This document shows positions 50,566-58,699 of a DNA stretch of 64,000 nt, piece by piece. The stretch lies in contig DASZNF010000129.1 in the NCBI GenBank assembly GCA_035551355.1, forward strand, positions 1-64,000, written 5' to 3'. Numbering within the stretch: position 1 is the first letter of the stretch; the number at the start of each line of letters is the position of its first letter. This DNA is from DATATV01 sp035551355 (GTDB lineage Bacteria > Actinomycetota > Actinomycetes > Mycobacteriales > Pseudonocardiaceae). The notes below the pieces were generated by a model. It did no database searches. It saw nothing but the letters and a program-made list of their open reading frames with translations, and had not been told where the DNA came from. The position numbers and the translations under genes are program-made.

Positions 50566-51657
50566 GTGGCCGACCAGTGGAAACAAGGGGTCGGTGGACT
50601 GGTGCGCAGATACCGGCGGCGGATCGCGGGCGGTATCGAGCGTGGCGTCGCACTGCTTCCGTGGACCGACGAGCCGGTCCACTCCGACATGGACGGCTTC
50701 GAGCACGATTTCGACGCCGCATTCGATCTGAACGAGTTCGACGAGTTCCCCAGTACGGACGGCTCCCTGACCGGCGGCAGCACGCCCGGCCGCGACGGTG
50801 ACGACGACGAGCTGCCCATCGACCTGCAGGCCCTGCGGTCGGATGACGAGCTGCTCGACGCGCTGGGTGGAACCGGATCGCACCCCGAGTTTGCCGCGAC
50901 CGCCCGGTATGGCGGTGAGGCGGAACTGGTGAGTCTGCTGCGCGCCTGGCGGGACGAGGCGGAGCACGACCCCATTCCGATGATGTACGACACGGAAGCC
51001 GCGGTCGAGGTGATCAGCCAGGCCGCCATCGACCGGCGCCGGCCGCGCCGCTGGCTGGTGCCGGTGGCCTCGGCGGCCGCGGTGGTGGTGATCGGGTTCA
51101 CCAGCCTGGGCGTGGTCGCCCGGGACGCCCAGCCGGGTTCCCCGCTGTGGGGCCTGACCCAGGTGCTCTACGCCGATCACGCCAAGTCGGTCGAGGCCGC
51201 GGTGACCGTGCGCGACGAGCTCAGTCACGCCAGCGTCGCCATGCAGGAGGGCCACTTCACCGAGGCCCGCACCGCCCTGTCGCTGGCCCAGAACTCGCTG
51301 CCCTCGGTGGACAGCTCCGACGGCCGGGCCGATCTGCTGGCCCGCGGTCAGCAGCTGGCCCAGCAGCTGGGCGCCAACGGCCTGGAGCCGCCCAGCTCGG
51401 TCACGGTCACCGGCATCCCCAGCATCACCTCGCCGGTGCCCACCACGACCTCGCCGATCCCGGTGACCACCACGCCGTCCTCGCCGGTCACCACGCCGAC
51501 GTCGCCGAGTTCACCGGTCAGCACCCCGCCGACCACCGACTCGTCCGTTCCGTCCTCGGATTCCCAGGCCGGGCCGGGCACGGTGACCACCGACCCACAG
51601 ACCGATTCGCAGAAGACGGTGCAGGCCCCGGCGGGCAACCAGTCCGGAACGGGCTGA
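50566..51657 (+). CDS. rsdA: Anti-sigma-D factor RsdA
   Basis: A 363-residue membrane anti-sigma factor. The sigma-binding segment is LPIDLQALRSDDELLDALGG (83-102). One transmembrane helix lies at about 163-185 (WLVPVASAAAVVVIGFTSLG), and an exported Pro/Ser/Thr-rich tail makes up the last 90 residues. Regulated proteolysis releases sigma D in M. tuberculosis. It starts at GTG 50566, one base after sigD. The terminator at 51699 follows. Confidence 0.92.
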   Translation: MADQWKQGVGGLVRRYRRRIAGGIERGVALLPWTDEPVHSDMDGFEHDFDAAFDLNEFDEFPSTDGSLTGGSTPGRDGDDDELPIDLQALRSDDELLDALGGTGSHPEFAATARYGGEAELVSLLRAWRDEAEHDPIPMMYDTEAAVEVISQAAIDRRRPRRWLVPVASAAAVVVIGFTSLGVVARDAQPGSPLWGLTQVLYADHAKSVEAAVTVRDELSHASVAMQEGHFTEARTALSLAQNSLPSVDSSDGRADLLARGQQLAQQLGANGLEPPSSVTVTGIPSITSPVPTTTSPIPVTTTPSSPVTTPTSPSSPVSTPPTTDSSVPSSDSQAGPGTVTTDPQTDSQKTVQAPAGNQSGTG

Positions 51658-51698
51658 GCCGGAGCCAGTCCGAACCGGGCTGTGCCGCACGCGCGTCA

Positions 51699-51732
51699 AT
51701 CGGGCCGACCACTCGAGGTCGGCCCGATTTCT
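51699..51732. terminator. Terminator after rsdA
   Basis: ATCGGGCCGACC (51699-51710) pairs perfectly with GGTCGGCCCGAT (51717-51728), followed by TTTCT. It lies between convergent rsdA and the DUF5319 gene. Confidence 0.85.
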
Positions 51733-51748
51733 CTGCCCGGGATCAGGG

Positions 51749-52135
51749 TCAGGTGGCGTTCTCGCTGGCGGTCACGCCGTCGGCGAAACCGCGGCAGTAC
51801 TCCCAGGTGACGTATTCGCGGGGGTCCGGATCGTAGGCCGGCTCGTGCGGGCGCATCCGGCCGTCGGCCAGTAACTGCTCCAGGCTGGCCTTGAGCAGCG
51901 CCCAGTCGTGGTAGTGCGGTTCCTCACAGTCGGCGCAGTCGACGACGATTCCGCGAACACCGCGCGGGGCCAGCAGCGCCTGGTAGACCGCCAGGTCGGC
52001 GAGGTCTTCGACGAGCTCTCCGCGCTCGGATTCGCTCACCGGCTGCTGCGGGCCCTCGTCATGTTCGGGCAGGGCGGCGGCCGGATCGACCGGGTCGCCC
52101 GCGAAGGGGTCGGGGGGCAAAGCGTCGTGGGACAC
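51749..52135 (-). CDS. DUF5319 protein (Rv3412 type)
   Basis: A protein of about 128 residues conserved in actinobacteria. It has an acidic Pro-rich N-terminus (LPPDPFAGDPVDPAA), a helical middle and a CxxC (VDCADCEEPHYHDW), then LLADGRMRPHEPAYDPDP. The GTG at 52135 (VSHDALPP) gives a length like Rv3412. The two Cys with nearby His suggest a metal site. No function is known. It is divergent from guaB. Confidence 0.85.
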   Translation of the reverse strand: MSHDALPPDPFAGDPVDPAAALPEHDEGPQQPVSESERGELVEDLADLAVYQALLAPRGVRGIVVDCADCEEPHYHDWALLKASLEQLLADGRMRPHEPAYDPDPREYVTWEYCRGFADGVTASENAT

Positions 52136-52281
52136 GTTTCGGCACGGTACCCGGCCTACGCACAGTTGACACTGGATACCATGGGGTTGCTCATTCTGCC
52201 TGCTAGGACGCTCCGAAGATCGGAGCGCTCGGCGTGTCCGTCGGCCGGCTACCCACGGCCAGGAAGGCTTCGCACCCCGCC

Positions 52282-53826
52282 ATGACTGGAACGATGCTCG
52301 ACCCGGCAACCGGTTCCCCGTCAGAGCTCGTCGACTCCGCCATCCCGCCGAAGTTCGCGATGCTCGGCCTGACCTTCGACGACGTGCTGTTGCTGCCCGC
52401 CGAGTCGGACGTGCTGCCCGGCCGGGTGGACACCAGCTCCCGGCTGTCCCGCAACATCACGCTGCGCATTCCGCTGGTGTCCGCGGCCATGGACACGGTG
52501 ACCGAGGCGCGGATGGCCATCGCCATGGCCCGCCAGGGCGGCATCGGCATCCTGCAGCGCAACCTGTCCATCGAGGAGCAGACCCGCCAGGCCGAGACGG
52601 TCAAGCGGTCCGAGGCGGGCATGGTGACCGACCCGGTGACCTGTTCCCCGGAGGACAACCTGGCCGAGGTGGACGCGCTGTGCGCCCGGTTCCGCATCTC
52701 CGGCCTGCCGGTCACCGACGCCGACGGCACCCTGGTCGGCATCATCACCAACCGGGACATGCGCTTCGAGCTGGACTACACCCGCCCGGTGCGGGAGGTG
52801 ATGACCCGCTCCCCGCTGATCACCGCCCAGGTCGGCGTCACCGCGGAGGCCGCTCTTGGCCTGCTGCGCCGGCACAAGGTGGAAAAGCTGCCGCTGGTGG
52901 ACGGCGCGGGCAAGCTGCGCGGGCTGATCACGGTCAAGGACTTCGTGAAGACCGAGCAGTACCCGCTGGCCACCAAGGACCCGGACGGCCGGCTGCTGTG
53001 CGGCGCGGCCGTCGGCGTCGGCGACGACGCCTACCAGCGGGCCATGAGCCTGGCCGAGGCCGGGGTGGACGTGCTGGTGGTGGACACCGCGCACGGCCAC
53101 TCGGGCAACGTGCTGGACATGATCCGCCGGGTCAAGCGCGAGCTGGGCGACACGCTGGACGTGGTGGGCGGCAACGTGGCCACCCGGCGGGGCGCGCAGG
53201 CGCTGGTGGAGGCCGGGGCCGACGGCGTGAAGGTGGGCGTTGGCCCAGGCTCGATCTGCACCACCCGGGTGGTCGCCGGGGTGGGCGTGCCGCAGATCAG
53301 CGCGATCTACGAGGCCGACCAGGCCTGCCGGCCGGCCGGGGTGCCGGTGATCGGCGACGGCGGCATCCAGTACTCCGGGGACATCGCCAAGGCCATCGCG
53401 GCCGGGGCCAGCACGGTGATGCTGGGCAGCCTGCTGTCCGGCACCGCCGAGTCGCCCGGGGACCTGATCCTGCACCAGGGCAAGCAGTACAAGACCTACC
53501 GCGGCATGGGTTCGCTGGGCGCGATGTCCTCGCGGGGCGAGGCCAAGTCCTACTCCAAGGACCGCTACGCCCAGGACGACGTGCTCAGTGAGGACAAGCT
53601 GGTGCCGGAGGGGGTCGAGGCCCGGGTGCCGTTCCGCGGCCCGCTGGCCCAGGTGGTGCACCAGCTGGTCGGCGGCCTGCGCTCGGGCATGGGCTACACC
53701 GGCGCGAACAGCATCGTCGAGCTGCAGCGGGCCCAGCTGGTGCGGATCACCGCGGCCGGCCTCAAGGAGAGCCACCCGCACGACGTGACCATGACCGTGG
53801 AAGCGCCCAACTACAGTTCCCGCTGA
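52282..53826 (+). CDS. guaB: IMP dehydrogenase
   Basis: Converts IMP to XMP, the committed step to guanine nucleotides. The 514-residue protein has the N-terminal TFDDVLLLPAESDVLP, two CBS domains (about 115-235), the catalytic Cys326 loop GVGPGSICTTRVV and the flap region YRGMGSLGAMSSRGEAKSY. I start at ATG 52282. The second family member guaB3 follows 20 bases later. guaA, the next enzyme, is at 62205. Confidence 0.97.
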   Translation: MTGTMLDPATGSPSELVDSAIPPKFAMLGLTFDDVLLLPAESDVLPGRVDTSSRLSRNITLRIPLVSAAMDTVTEARMAIAMARQGGIGILQRNLSIEEQTRQAETVKRSEAGMVTDPVTCSPEDNLAEVDALCARFRISGLPVTDADGTLVGIITNRDMRFELDYTRPVREVMTRSPLITAQVGVTAEAALGLLRRHKVEKLPLVDGAGKLRGLITVKDFVKTEQYPLATKDPDGRLLCGAAVGVGDDAYQRAMSLAEAGVDVLVVDTAHGHSGNVLDMIRRVKRELGDTLDVVGGNVATRRGAQALVEAGADGVKVGVGPGSICTTRVVAGVGVPQISAIYEADQACRPAGVPVIGDGGIQYSGDIAKAIAAGASTVMLGSLLSGTAESPGDLILHQGKQYKTYRGMGSLGAMSSRGEAKSYSKDRYAQDDVLSEDKLVPEGVEARVPFRGPLAQVVHQLVGGLRSGMGYTGANSIVELQRAQLVRITAAGLKESHPHDVTMTVEAPNYSSR

Positions 53827-53846
53827 TCCGACGAAGGCGGCGAGTG

Positions 53847-55004
53847 ATGTCCGGAGGAACGCAAGACGTGCGCGACCTGGTCGAGATAGGCATGGGACGG
53901 ACCGCCCGGCGGTCCTACGAGCTGGATGACGTGGAGATCGTGCCGTCCCGGCGCACCCGGTCCTCCCGGGTGGTGTCCACCGCGTGGCAGATCGACGCCT
54001 ACCGGTTCGACATCCCGTTGATCACCCATCCCAGCGATGCCACGGTGTCCCCGGACACCGCGGTGGCGGTGGGCAAGCTGGGCGGCCTCGGGGTGCTCAA
54101 CGCCGAGGGCCTGTGGGCCCGGCACGCCAACGTGGAGGAGGCGCTGCTCGGGCTGGCCAACGCCGCCGACGAGGGCGAGTCCCCGGCCACCCTGGTGAAA
54201 TACCTGCAGCAGCTGCACTCCGCGCCGATCAAGCCGGATCTGCTTGGCGAGGCGATCAAGCGGGTGCGCGATGCCGGGGTGACGGTGGCCGCCCGGGTGA
54301 GCCCGCAGCACGCGGCCGAGCTGACCCCGGAGTTGCTGGCCGCCGGGGTAGAGATCCTGGTGGTGCAGGGCACCATCGTGTCGGCCGAGCACGTCGCGGA
54401 CGAGGCCGAGGAGCCGCTGAACCTCAAACACTTCATCGCCGACCTGGACGTGCCGGTGGTGGCCGGCGGAGTGGCCGACTACCGCACCGCCATGCACCTG
54501 ATGCGCACCGGCGCGGCCGGGGTGATCGTGGGCTACGGGCACAGCTCGGGCGCGACCAGCACGGATTCGGTGCTGGGCATCGGGATGCCGATGGCCACCG
54601 CGATCGTGGACGCGGCCGCGGCCCGCCGGGACTACCTGGACGAGACCGGCGGCCGGTACGTGCACGTGATCGCCGACGGTGGCATCCATCTCGGCGGGGA
54701 CATCGCCAAGGCGATCGCCTGCGGCGCGGACGCGGTGATGCTGGGCGAGCCGCTGGCCGGGGCCACCGAGATGCCCGGCCGCGGGCTGTACTGGACCGCG
54801 GCGGCCGCGCACCCGTCGTTGCCGCGCAGCCGGGTGTCGGTCGGCCTGGACGAGGGGGTCGATCTGCAGACCCTGCTGTTCGGCCCGGCCAGCGACCCGG
54901 AGGGCCGGGTGAACCTGTTCGGCGCCCTGCGCCGGGCGATGGCCAAGACCGGGTACTCGGATCTGAAGGAGTTCCAGAAGGTCGGCCTGACCGTCCGCGG
55001 CTGA
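53847..55004 (+). CDS. guaB3: IMP dehydrogenase/GMP reductase family protein GuaB3
   Basis: A 385-residue homologue of IMP dehydrogenase without CBS domains, found next to guaB in actinobacteria. The family start RDLVEIGMGRTARRSYELDD is clear, and the barrel has DLDVPVVAGGVADYRTAMHL and VHVIADGGIHLGGDIAKAIA. The active-site Cys loop of true IMPDH (GPGSxCTT) is absent: the equivalent loop reads VGYGHSSGATSTDS. GuaB3 may act as a GMP-related reductase; the exact activity is unsettled. A hairpin follows at 55010. Confidence 0.93.
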   Translation: MSGGTQDVRDLVEIGMGRTARRSYELDDVEIVPSRRTRSSRVVSTAWQIDAYRFDIPLITHPSDATVSPDTAVAVGKLGGLGVLNAEGLWARHANVEEALLGLANAADEGESPATLVKYLQQLHSAPIKPDLLGEAIKRVRDAGVTVAARVSPQHAAELTPELLAAGVEILVVQGTIVSAEHVADEAEEPLNLKHFIADLDVPVVAGGVADYRTAMHLMRTGAAGVIVGYGHSSGATSTDSVLGIGMPMATAIVDAAAARRDYLDETGGRYVHVIADGGIHLGGDIAKAIACGADAVMLGEPLAGATEMPGRGLYWTAAAAHPSLPRSRVSVGLDEGVDLQTLLFGPASDPEGRVNLFGALRRAMAKTGYSDLKEFQKVGLTVRG

Positions 55005-55009
55005 GGCCG

Positions 55010-55036
55010 GGCCCCGGATCCGGCTGGACCGGGGCC
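55010..55036. terminator. Terminator after guaB3
   Basis: GGCCCCGG (55010-55017) and CCGGGGCC (55029-55036) form a perfect 8-bp stem between convergent guaB3 and the Clp N gene. Confidence 0.7.
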
Positions 55037-55041
55037 TGGTC

Positions 55042-55644
55042 TCAGGCCGCGTCGGGGTAGCGGGCGCGGATCGCGGTGGCCAGCCGCCCGGCCGGTACGC
55101 CGAGGGCGGCCAGAACGCTGGGCACCGCGCCGTGCCGCAGGCCGACCACGACCAGCGCCAGGTCGGCCACTCCGGCTCGCTCGGCCGGCGAGTCGTCCGC
55201 GCCTCGTCCGCGCAGCGCCTGGTCGAGGCATTCGGTGACCCGCCGGGTGAACCGCATTCCGTTGCCCCGCTTGGGAAAGCGCTGCGGGCGGCGGAAGTGG
55301 AACCGGCCGCGGACCGGGTCCGGGGTGCGCAGCGCTTCGGGTCCGAAGCTGTCGGTCAGGGCCGCGCGCACCGCGTCCAGGTCGATGCCGACCGAGGTCA
55401 GCGCGTCGGCGTCCAGCGTGTCCAGCCGGTCCCGGCCGCGGCCGCCCCAGCCGAGCAGGACGCCCTCCATCCGCTGTGCGGTCACCCCGGACTCGCGTAA
55501 CACCGAGCCGGCCGGGCTGTCCGTGGCGGCCAGCGCGAGTAGCAGGTGCTCGGCACCGAGGAAGTGGTGGCCCAGCCGGTGGGCCCGGTCGATCGCGTCG
55601 GTGAGCACGCCCCGGGCTTCGGGCGCCAGTCGGGTGATCATCAT
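55042..55644 (-). CDS. Stand-alone Clp N-domain protein
   Basis: A 200-residue protein made almost entirely of the Clp N domain, without ATPase. The first repeat has LGHHFLGAEHLLLALAATDS; the second (ADDSPAERAGVADLALVVVG) is more divergent. A basic linker lies between them (about 110-135, RFHFRRPQRFPKRG). Its start overlaps the upstream HTH gene by 4 bases (55641-55644). Together they correspond to the fused HTH/Clp N protein at 2696. Such N-domain proteins may act as decoys or adaptors for ClpC. Confidence 0.88.
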   Translation of the reverse strand: MMITRLAPEARGVLTDAIDRAHRLGHHFLGAEHLLLALAATDSPAGSVLRESGVTAQRMEGVLLGWGGRGRDRLDTLDADALTSVGIDLDAVRAALTDSFGPEALRTPDPVRGRFHFRRPQRFPKRGNGMRFTRRVTECLDQALRGRGADDSPAERAGVADLALVVVGLRHGAVPSVLAALGVPAGRLATAIRARYPDAA

Positions 55645-55862
55645 CGGCCTCCGCCGCGTTTGCCGTGCTTGCGGTGCACGGTCTGCTTGGTCACGCCCAG
55701 CCGGGTGGCGATGTCCTGCCAGGACCAGCCCCGGGCCCGGGCCCGGTCCACCTGCAGGATCTCCAGCTGCTCGGTCAACGCCCGCAGCGCGGCCACGGCC
55801 CGCAGCCCGACGTCCGGGTCGTCCCCGGCCGCGCCCTGGGCCAATTCGGTGGTGGGGTACAT
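55641..55862 (-). CDS. Small HTH repressor of the split Clp N pair
   Basis: A 73-residue protein starting at ATG 55862. The HTH is ARARGWSWQDIATRLGVTKQ (residues 41-60), then TVHRKHGKRGGG. It shares SWQxI...GVxKQ with the HTH of the 2696 protein. Longer upstream reading is possible, but the operator sites (55866-55908) sit just before this ATG, which supports the short form. It most likely represses its own two-gene operon. Confidence 0.82.
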   Translation of the reverse strand: MYPTTELAQGAAGDDPDVGLRAVAALRALTEQLEILQVDRARARGWSWQDIATRLGVTKQTVHRKHGKRGGGR

Positions 55863-55865
55863 ATC

Positions 55866-55908
55866 GTCAGCATATGCTGACACGGGAGCGCCGTCAACAT
55901 ATGCTGAC
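55866..55908. promoter_or_regulatory. Two palindromic operators of the split Clp N/HTH pair
   Basis: GTCAGCATATGCTGAC (55866-55881, perfect palindrome) and GTCAACATATGCTGAC (55893-55908) are 27 bp apart. They begin 4 bp before the repressor start and end 49 bp before the divergent ChoD-type gene, so both could be controlled. The half-site GTCA(A/G) matches the 2649-2721 sites. Confidence 0.75.
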
Positions 55909-55956
55909 GCGCGTAACTTACTACTAGTCAGAAACCAGGATGGGGGCTTAGGCTCG

Positions 55957-57666
55957 ATGGTCATGGACGCGACCAAGGATGGCCTCGACTATGACGTGGT
56001 GATCGTCGGTTCCGGCTTCGGCGGCAGCGTGGCGGCGCTGCGGCTGACCGAGAAGGGCTACCGGGTCGCGGTCATCGAGGCCGGCCGCCGGTTCGCCGAC
56101 CACGAGTTCGCCAAGACCTCCTGGGACCTGCGCAAATACCTGTGGGCTCCGGCCATCGGCTGCTTCGGCATCCAGCGCATCCACCTGCTCAAGGACGTGA
56201 TGATCCTGGCCGGCGCCGGGGTCGGCGGCGGATCGCTGAACTACGCCAACACCCTCTACCGGCCGCCCCGCCAGTTCTTCGCCGACCGGCAGTGGTCGCA
56301 CATCACCGACTGGGCCACCGAGCTCGGCCCGTACTACGACCAGGCCAGCCGGATGCTGGGCGTGGTGACCAACCCCTCGGTGACCCCCTCGGACGAGGTG
56401 ATGCAGAAGGTCGCCGCGGACATGGGCATTTCCGACTCCTACCACCCCACCCCGGTGGGGGTGTACTTCGGCGAACCCGGGCAGCGCGCGGCCGACCCGT
56501 TCTTCGGTGGGGCGGGCCCGGAGCGCACCGGGTGCACCGAGTGCGGCTCGTGCATGACCGGCTGCCGGGTCGGCGCCAAGAACACCCTGGTCAAGAACTA
56601 CCTGTACCTGGCAGAACGGGCCGGGGCCAAGGTGATCCCGCTGACCACGGTGACCGGGCTGCGCCCGCGCGGCGACGGCAGCTTCGAGGTGCACCTGCGC
56701 AAGACCGGCACCCGGTCGGCCCGGTTCACCACCTCGATCAGCGCCGGTCAGGTGGTGCTGGCCGCGGGCACCTGGGGCACCCAGAACCTGCTGCACACGA
56801 TGCGCGACTCCGGCGCGCTGCCCGAACTGTCGGACCGGGTGGGTGAGCTGACCCGGACCAACTCCGAGGCGATCATCGGAGCGGGCCGGCTGTCGGTGGA
56901 CCCGCAACGGGACTTCAGCCGGGGCGTGGCCATCACCTCCTCCATTCATCCGGACGACAACACGCACATCGAACCGGTGCGCTACGGCAAGGGCAGCAAC
57001 GCCATGGGGCTGCTGCAAACCGTGGCCACCAACGGGTCCCTGCCGGTACCACGGTGGCGGCAGGCGGTGCGCTTCATGGTCACCCATCCGGTGCTCACCG
57101 CCGGGCTGCTGAGCACCTACCGATGGAGTGAGCGGACCGTCATCCTGCTGGTGATGCAGACCCTGGACAACTCGATCACCACCTACACCAGGCCGGGCCG
57201 GTTCGGCCGCCGCAAGCTGGTTTCCAAACAGGGCCACGGCGAGCCCAACCCGACCTTCATCGCGGCCGGGCACCAGGCCAACGAGCTGACCGCCAAACAC
57301 ATCGACGGCGTGGCCGGTGGCACCTGGGGCGAGCTGGCCAACATCCCGCTGACCGCGCACTTCATCGGCGGCTGCCCGATCGGCGCGGACGCCGAGCACG
57401 GCGTGATCGACCCCTACCAGCGGGTGTTCAACTACCCGACACTGTCCATCGTGGACGGTTCGGCCATCTCGGCCAACCTGGGCGTGAACCCCTCGCTGAC
57501 CATCACCGCACAGGCCGAGCGGGCCATGGCGCTGTGGCCGAACAAGGGCGAGGCCGACCCGCGCCCGGCTCAGCGCGCCGGTTACCGGCGGATCACCCCG
57601 GTCGCCCCGGTGCACCCGGTGGTGCCCTCCCGGGCCCCGGCCGCGCTACGCCTGCCGATCGACTGA
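55957..57666 (+). CDS. choD: GMC oxidoreductase, cholesterol oxidase ChoD type
   Basis: A FAD-dependent GMC-family protein of about 569 residues. The dinucleotide site is GSGFGGS (18-24), followed by VAVIEAGRRFADHEF and the conserved GAGVGGGSLNYANTLY. Cys193, 196, 199 and 203 form CX2CX2CX3C (TECGSCMTGCRVGAKNT), a motif of this subgroup that could bind a metal or cluster. The start is ATG 55957 (ATG 55963 is also possible). The place after guaB3 matches choD of M. tuberculosis, but sterol activity is not proven for that subgroup. Confidence 0.9.
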   Translation: MVMDATKDGLDYDVVIVGSGFGGSVAALRLTEKGYRVAVIEAGRRFADHEFAKTSWDLRKYLWAPAIGCFGIQRIHLLKDVMILAGAGVGGGSLNYANTLYRPPRQFFADRQWSHITDWATELGPYYDQASRMLGVVTNPSVTPSDEVMQKVAADMGISDSYHPTPVGVYFGEPGQRAADPFFGGAGPERTGCTECGSCMTGCRVGAKNTLVKNYLYLAERAGAKVIPLTTVTGLRPRGDGSFEVHLRKTGTRSARFTTSISAGQVVLAAGTWGTQNLLHTMRDSGALPELSDRVGELTRTNSEAIIGAGRLSVDPQRDFSRGVAITSSIHPDDNTHIEPVRYGKGSNAMGLLQTVATNGSLPVPRWRQAVRFMVTHPVLTAGLLSTYRWSERTVILLVMQTLDNSITTYTRPGRFGRRKLVSKQGHGEPNPTFIAAGHQANELTAKHIDGVAGGTWGELANIPLTAHFIGGCPIGADAEHGVIDPYQRVFNYPTLSIVDGSAISANLGVNPSLTITAQAERAMALWPNKGEADPRPAQRAGYRRITPVAPVHPVVPSRAPAALRLPID

Positions 57667-57778
57667 ACCGACCGCCATCCCCCGTTCGGGTCAACAGGTG
57701 CCGAAGGACCCGAGCGAACTGTCGGGGTCCGGAGTTAGCGTGCGATCAGATTGTGACCCCTGACACTGTGGAGGAAAC

Positions 57779-58555
57779 ATGGTCACCCGCGATACCCCCT
57801 GGCCGGAAGGCACGCCCTGCTGGGTTGACCTGTCCGTGGACGACCTGGACAAGGCGGTCGCGTTCTACTCCGGGCTGTTCGGCTGGCAGATCCAGCGCGG
57901 CGGCGCCGAGGTAGGCGGTTACAGCATGGCCGAGGTGGACGGCAGATCCGTCGCCGGCCTCGGCCCCAAGATGGCGCCCGGCGCGCCCACGGCCTGGACC
58001 ACCTACCTGGCCGTGGCGGACGCCGACCGCACGGTGGAGAAGGCCACCGCGGCCGGCGGCACCGTGCTGGCACCCGCGATGGACGTGATGGACGCGGGCC
58101 GGATGGCGGTGATCGCCGACCCGGGCGGGGCGGTGTTCGGCATCTGGCAGGCCGGTCAGCACACCGGCTACACCGTGGTGAACCAGCCGAACACGGTGGT
58201 GTGGAACGAGAACATGAGTCGCGCCTTCGACCGCAACCGCGAGTTCTACACCGCGCTGGTCGGCTACGGCTACGGCGACGTGGACGCGGGCGGCATCAAG
58301 TACGCCACCCTCGACCTGTCCGGCGGCACCGTGGGCGGCATCGGCGAACTGCCCGCCGAAGCGCCCGCCGAGGTCCCCGCGCACTGGATGACCTACTTCG
58401 GGGTGCCGGACGCGGACAAGGCCGTGGCGCGGGTACGAGAGCTGGGCGGTTCGGTCCTGCAGGAGCCGTTCGACACCCCGTACGGCCGGATGGCCGCGGC
58501 GACCGACGACCAGGGCGCCTCGTTCTCCGTGATGTCCGAGCCCAAGTCGTCCTGA
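57779..58555 (+). CDS. Two-domain VOC (glyoxalase-like) protein
   Basis: A 258-residue protein of two vicinal-oxygen-chelate domains. The first begins CWVDLSVDDLDKAVAFYSGL; the second includes NREFYTALVGYGYGDV and PAHWMTYFGVPDADKAVARV. It resembles the 27-kDa antigen group (Rv0577 type) and small-molecule-tailoring VOC proteins. Metal-binding residues cannot be assigned with confidence. The gene stands alone, 112 bases after choD. Confidence 0.85.
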   Translation: MVTRDTPWPEGTPCWVDLSVDDLDKAVAFYSGLFGWQIQRGGAEVGGYSMAEVDGRSVAGLGPKMAPGAPTAWTTYLAVADADRTVEKATAAGGTVLAPAMDVMDAGRMAVIADPGGAVFGIWQAGQHTGYTVVNQPNTVVWNENMSRAFDRNREFYTALVGYGYGDVDAGGIKYATLDLSGGTVGGIGELPAEAPAEVPAHWMTYFGVPDADKAVARVRELGGSVLQEPFDTPYGRMAAATDDQGASFSVMSEPKSS

Positions 58556-58699
58556 TTGAGCCGATCGGGGTGACCGTGCCGCGAATGCGGCCGGTCATCT
58601 GTTAATCCACCGCTTCGTCCGTTCTCCGCTGGTCCTCCCGGTTGGCGACGCCGATTCTTGGGCTGTTCGCAGCTTTCCGCGTCCCAATCGGGAGGACCG

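Noticed and set aside
55546..55956. Upstream extension of the ChoD-type gene
   Set aside because: It runs through the opposite-strand Clp N/HTH genes and their operators; the conserved FAD motif begins soon after 55957.
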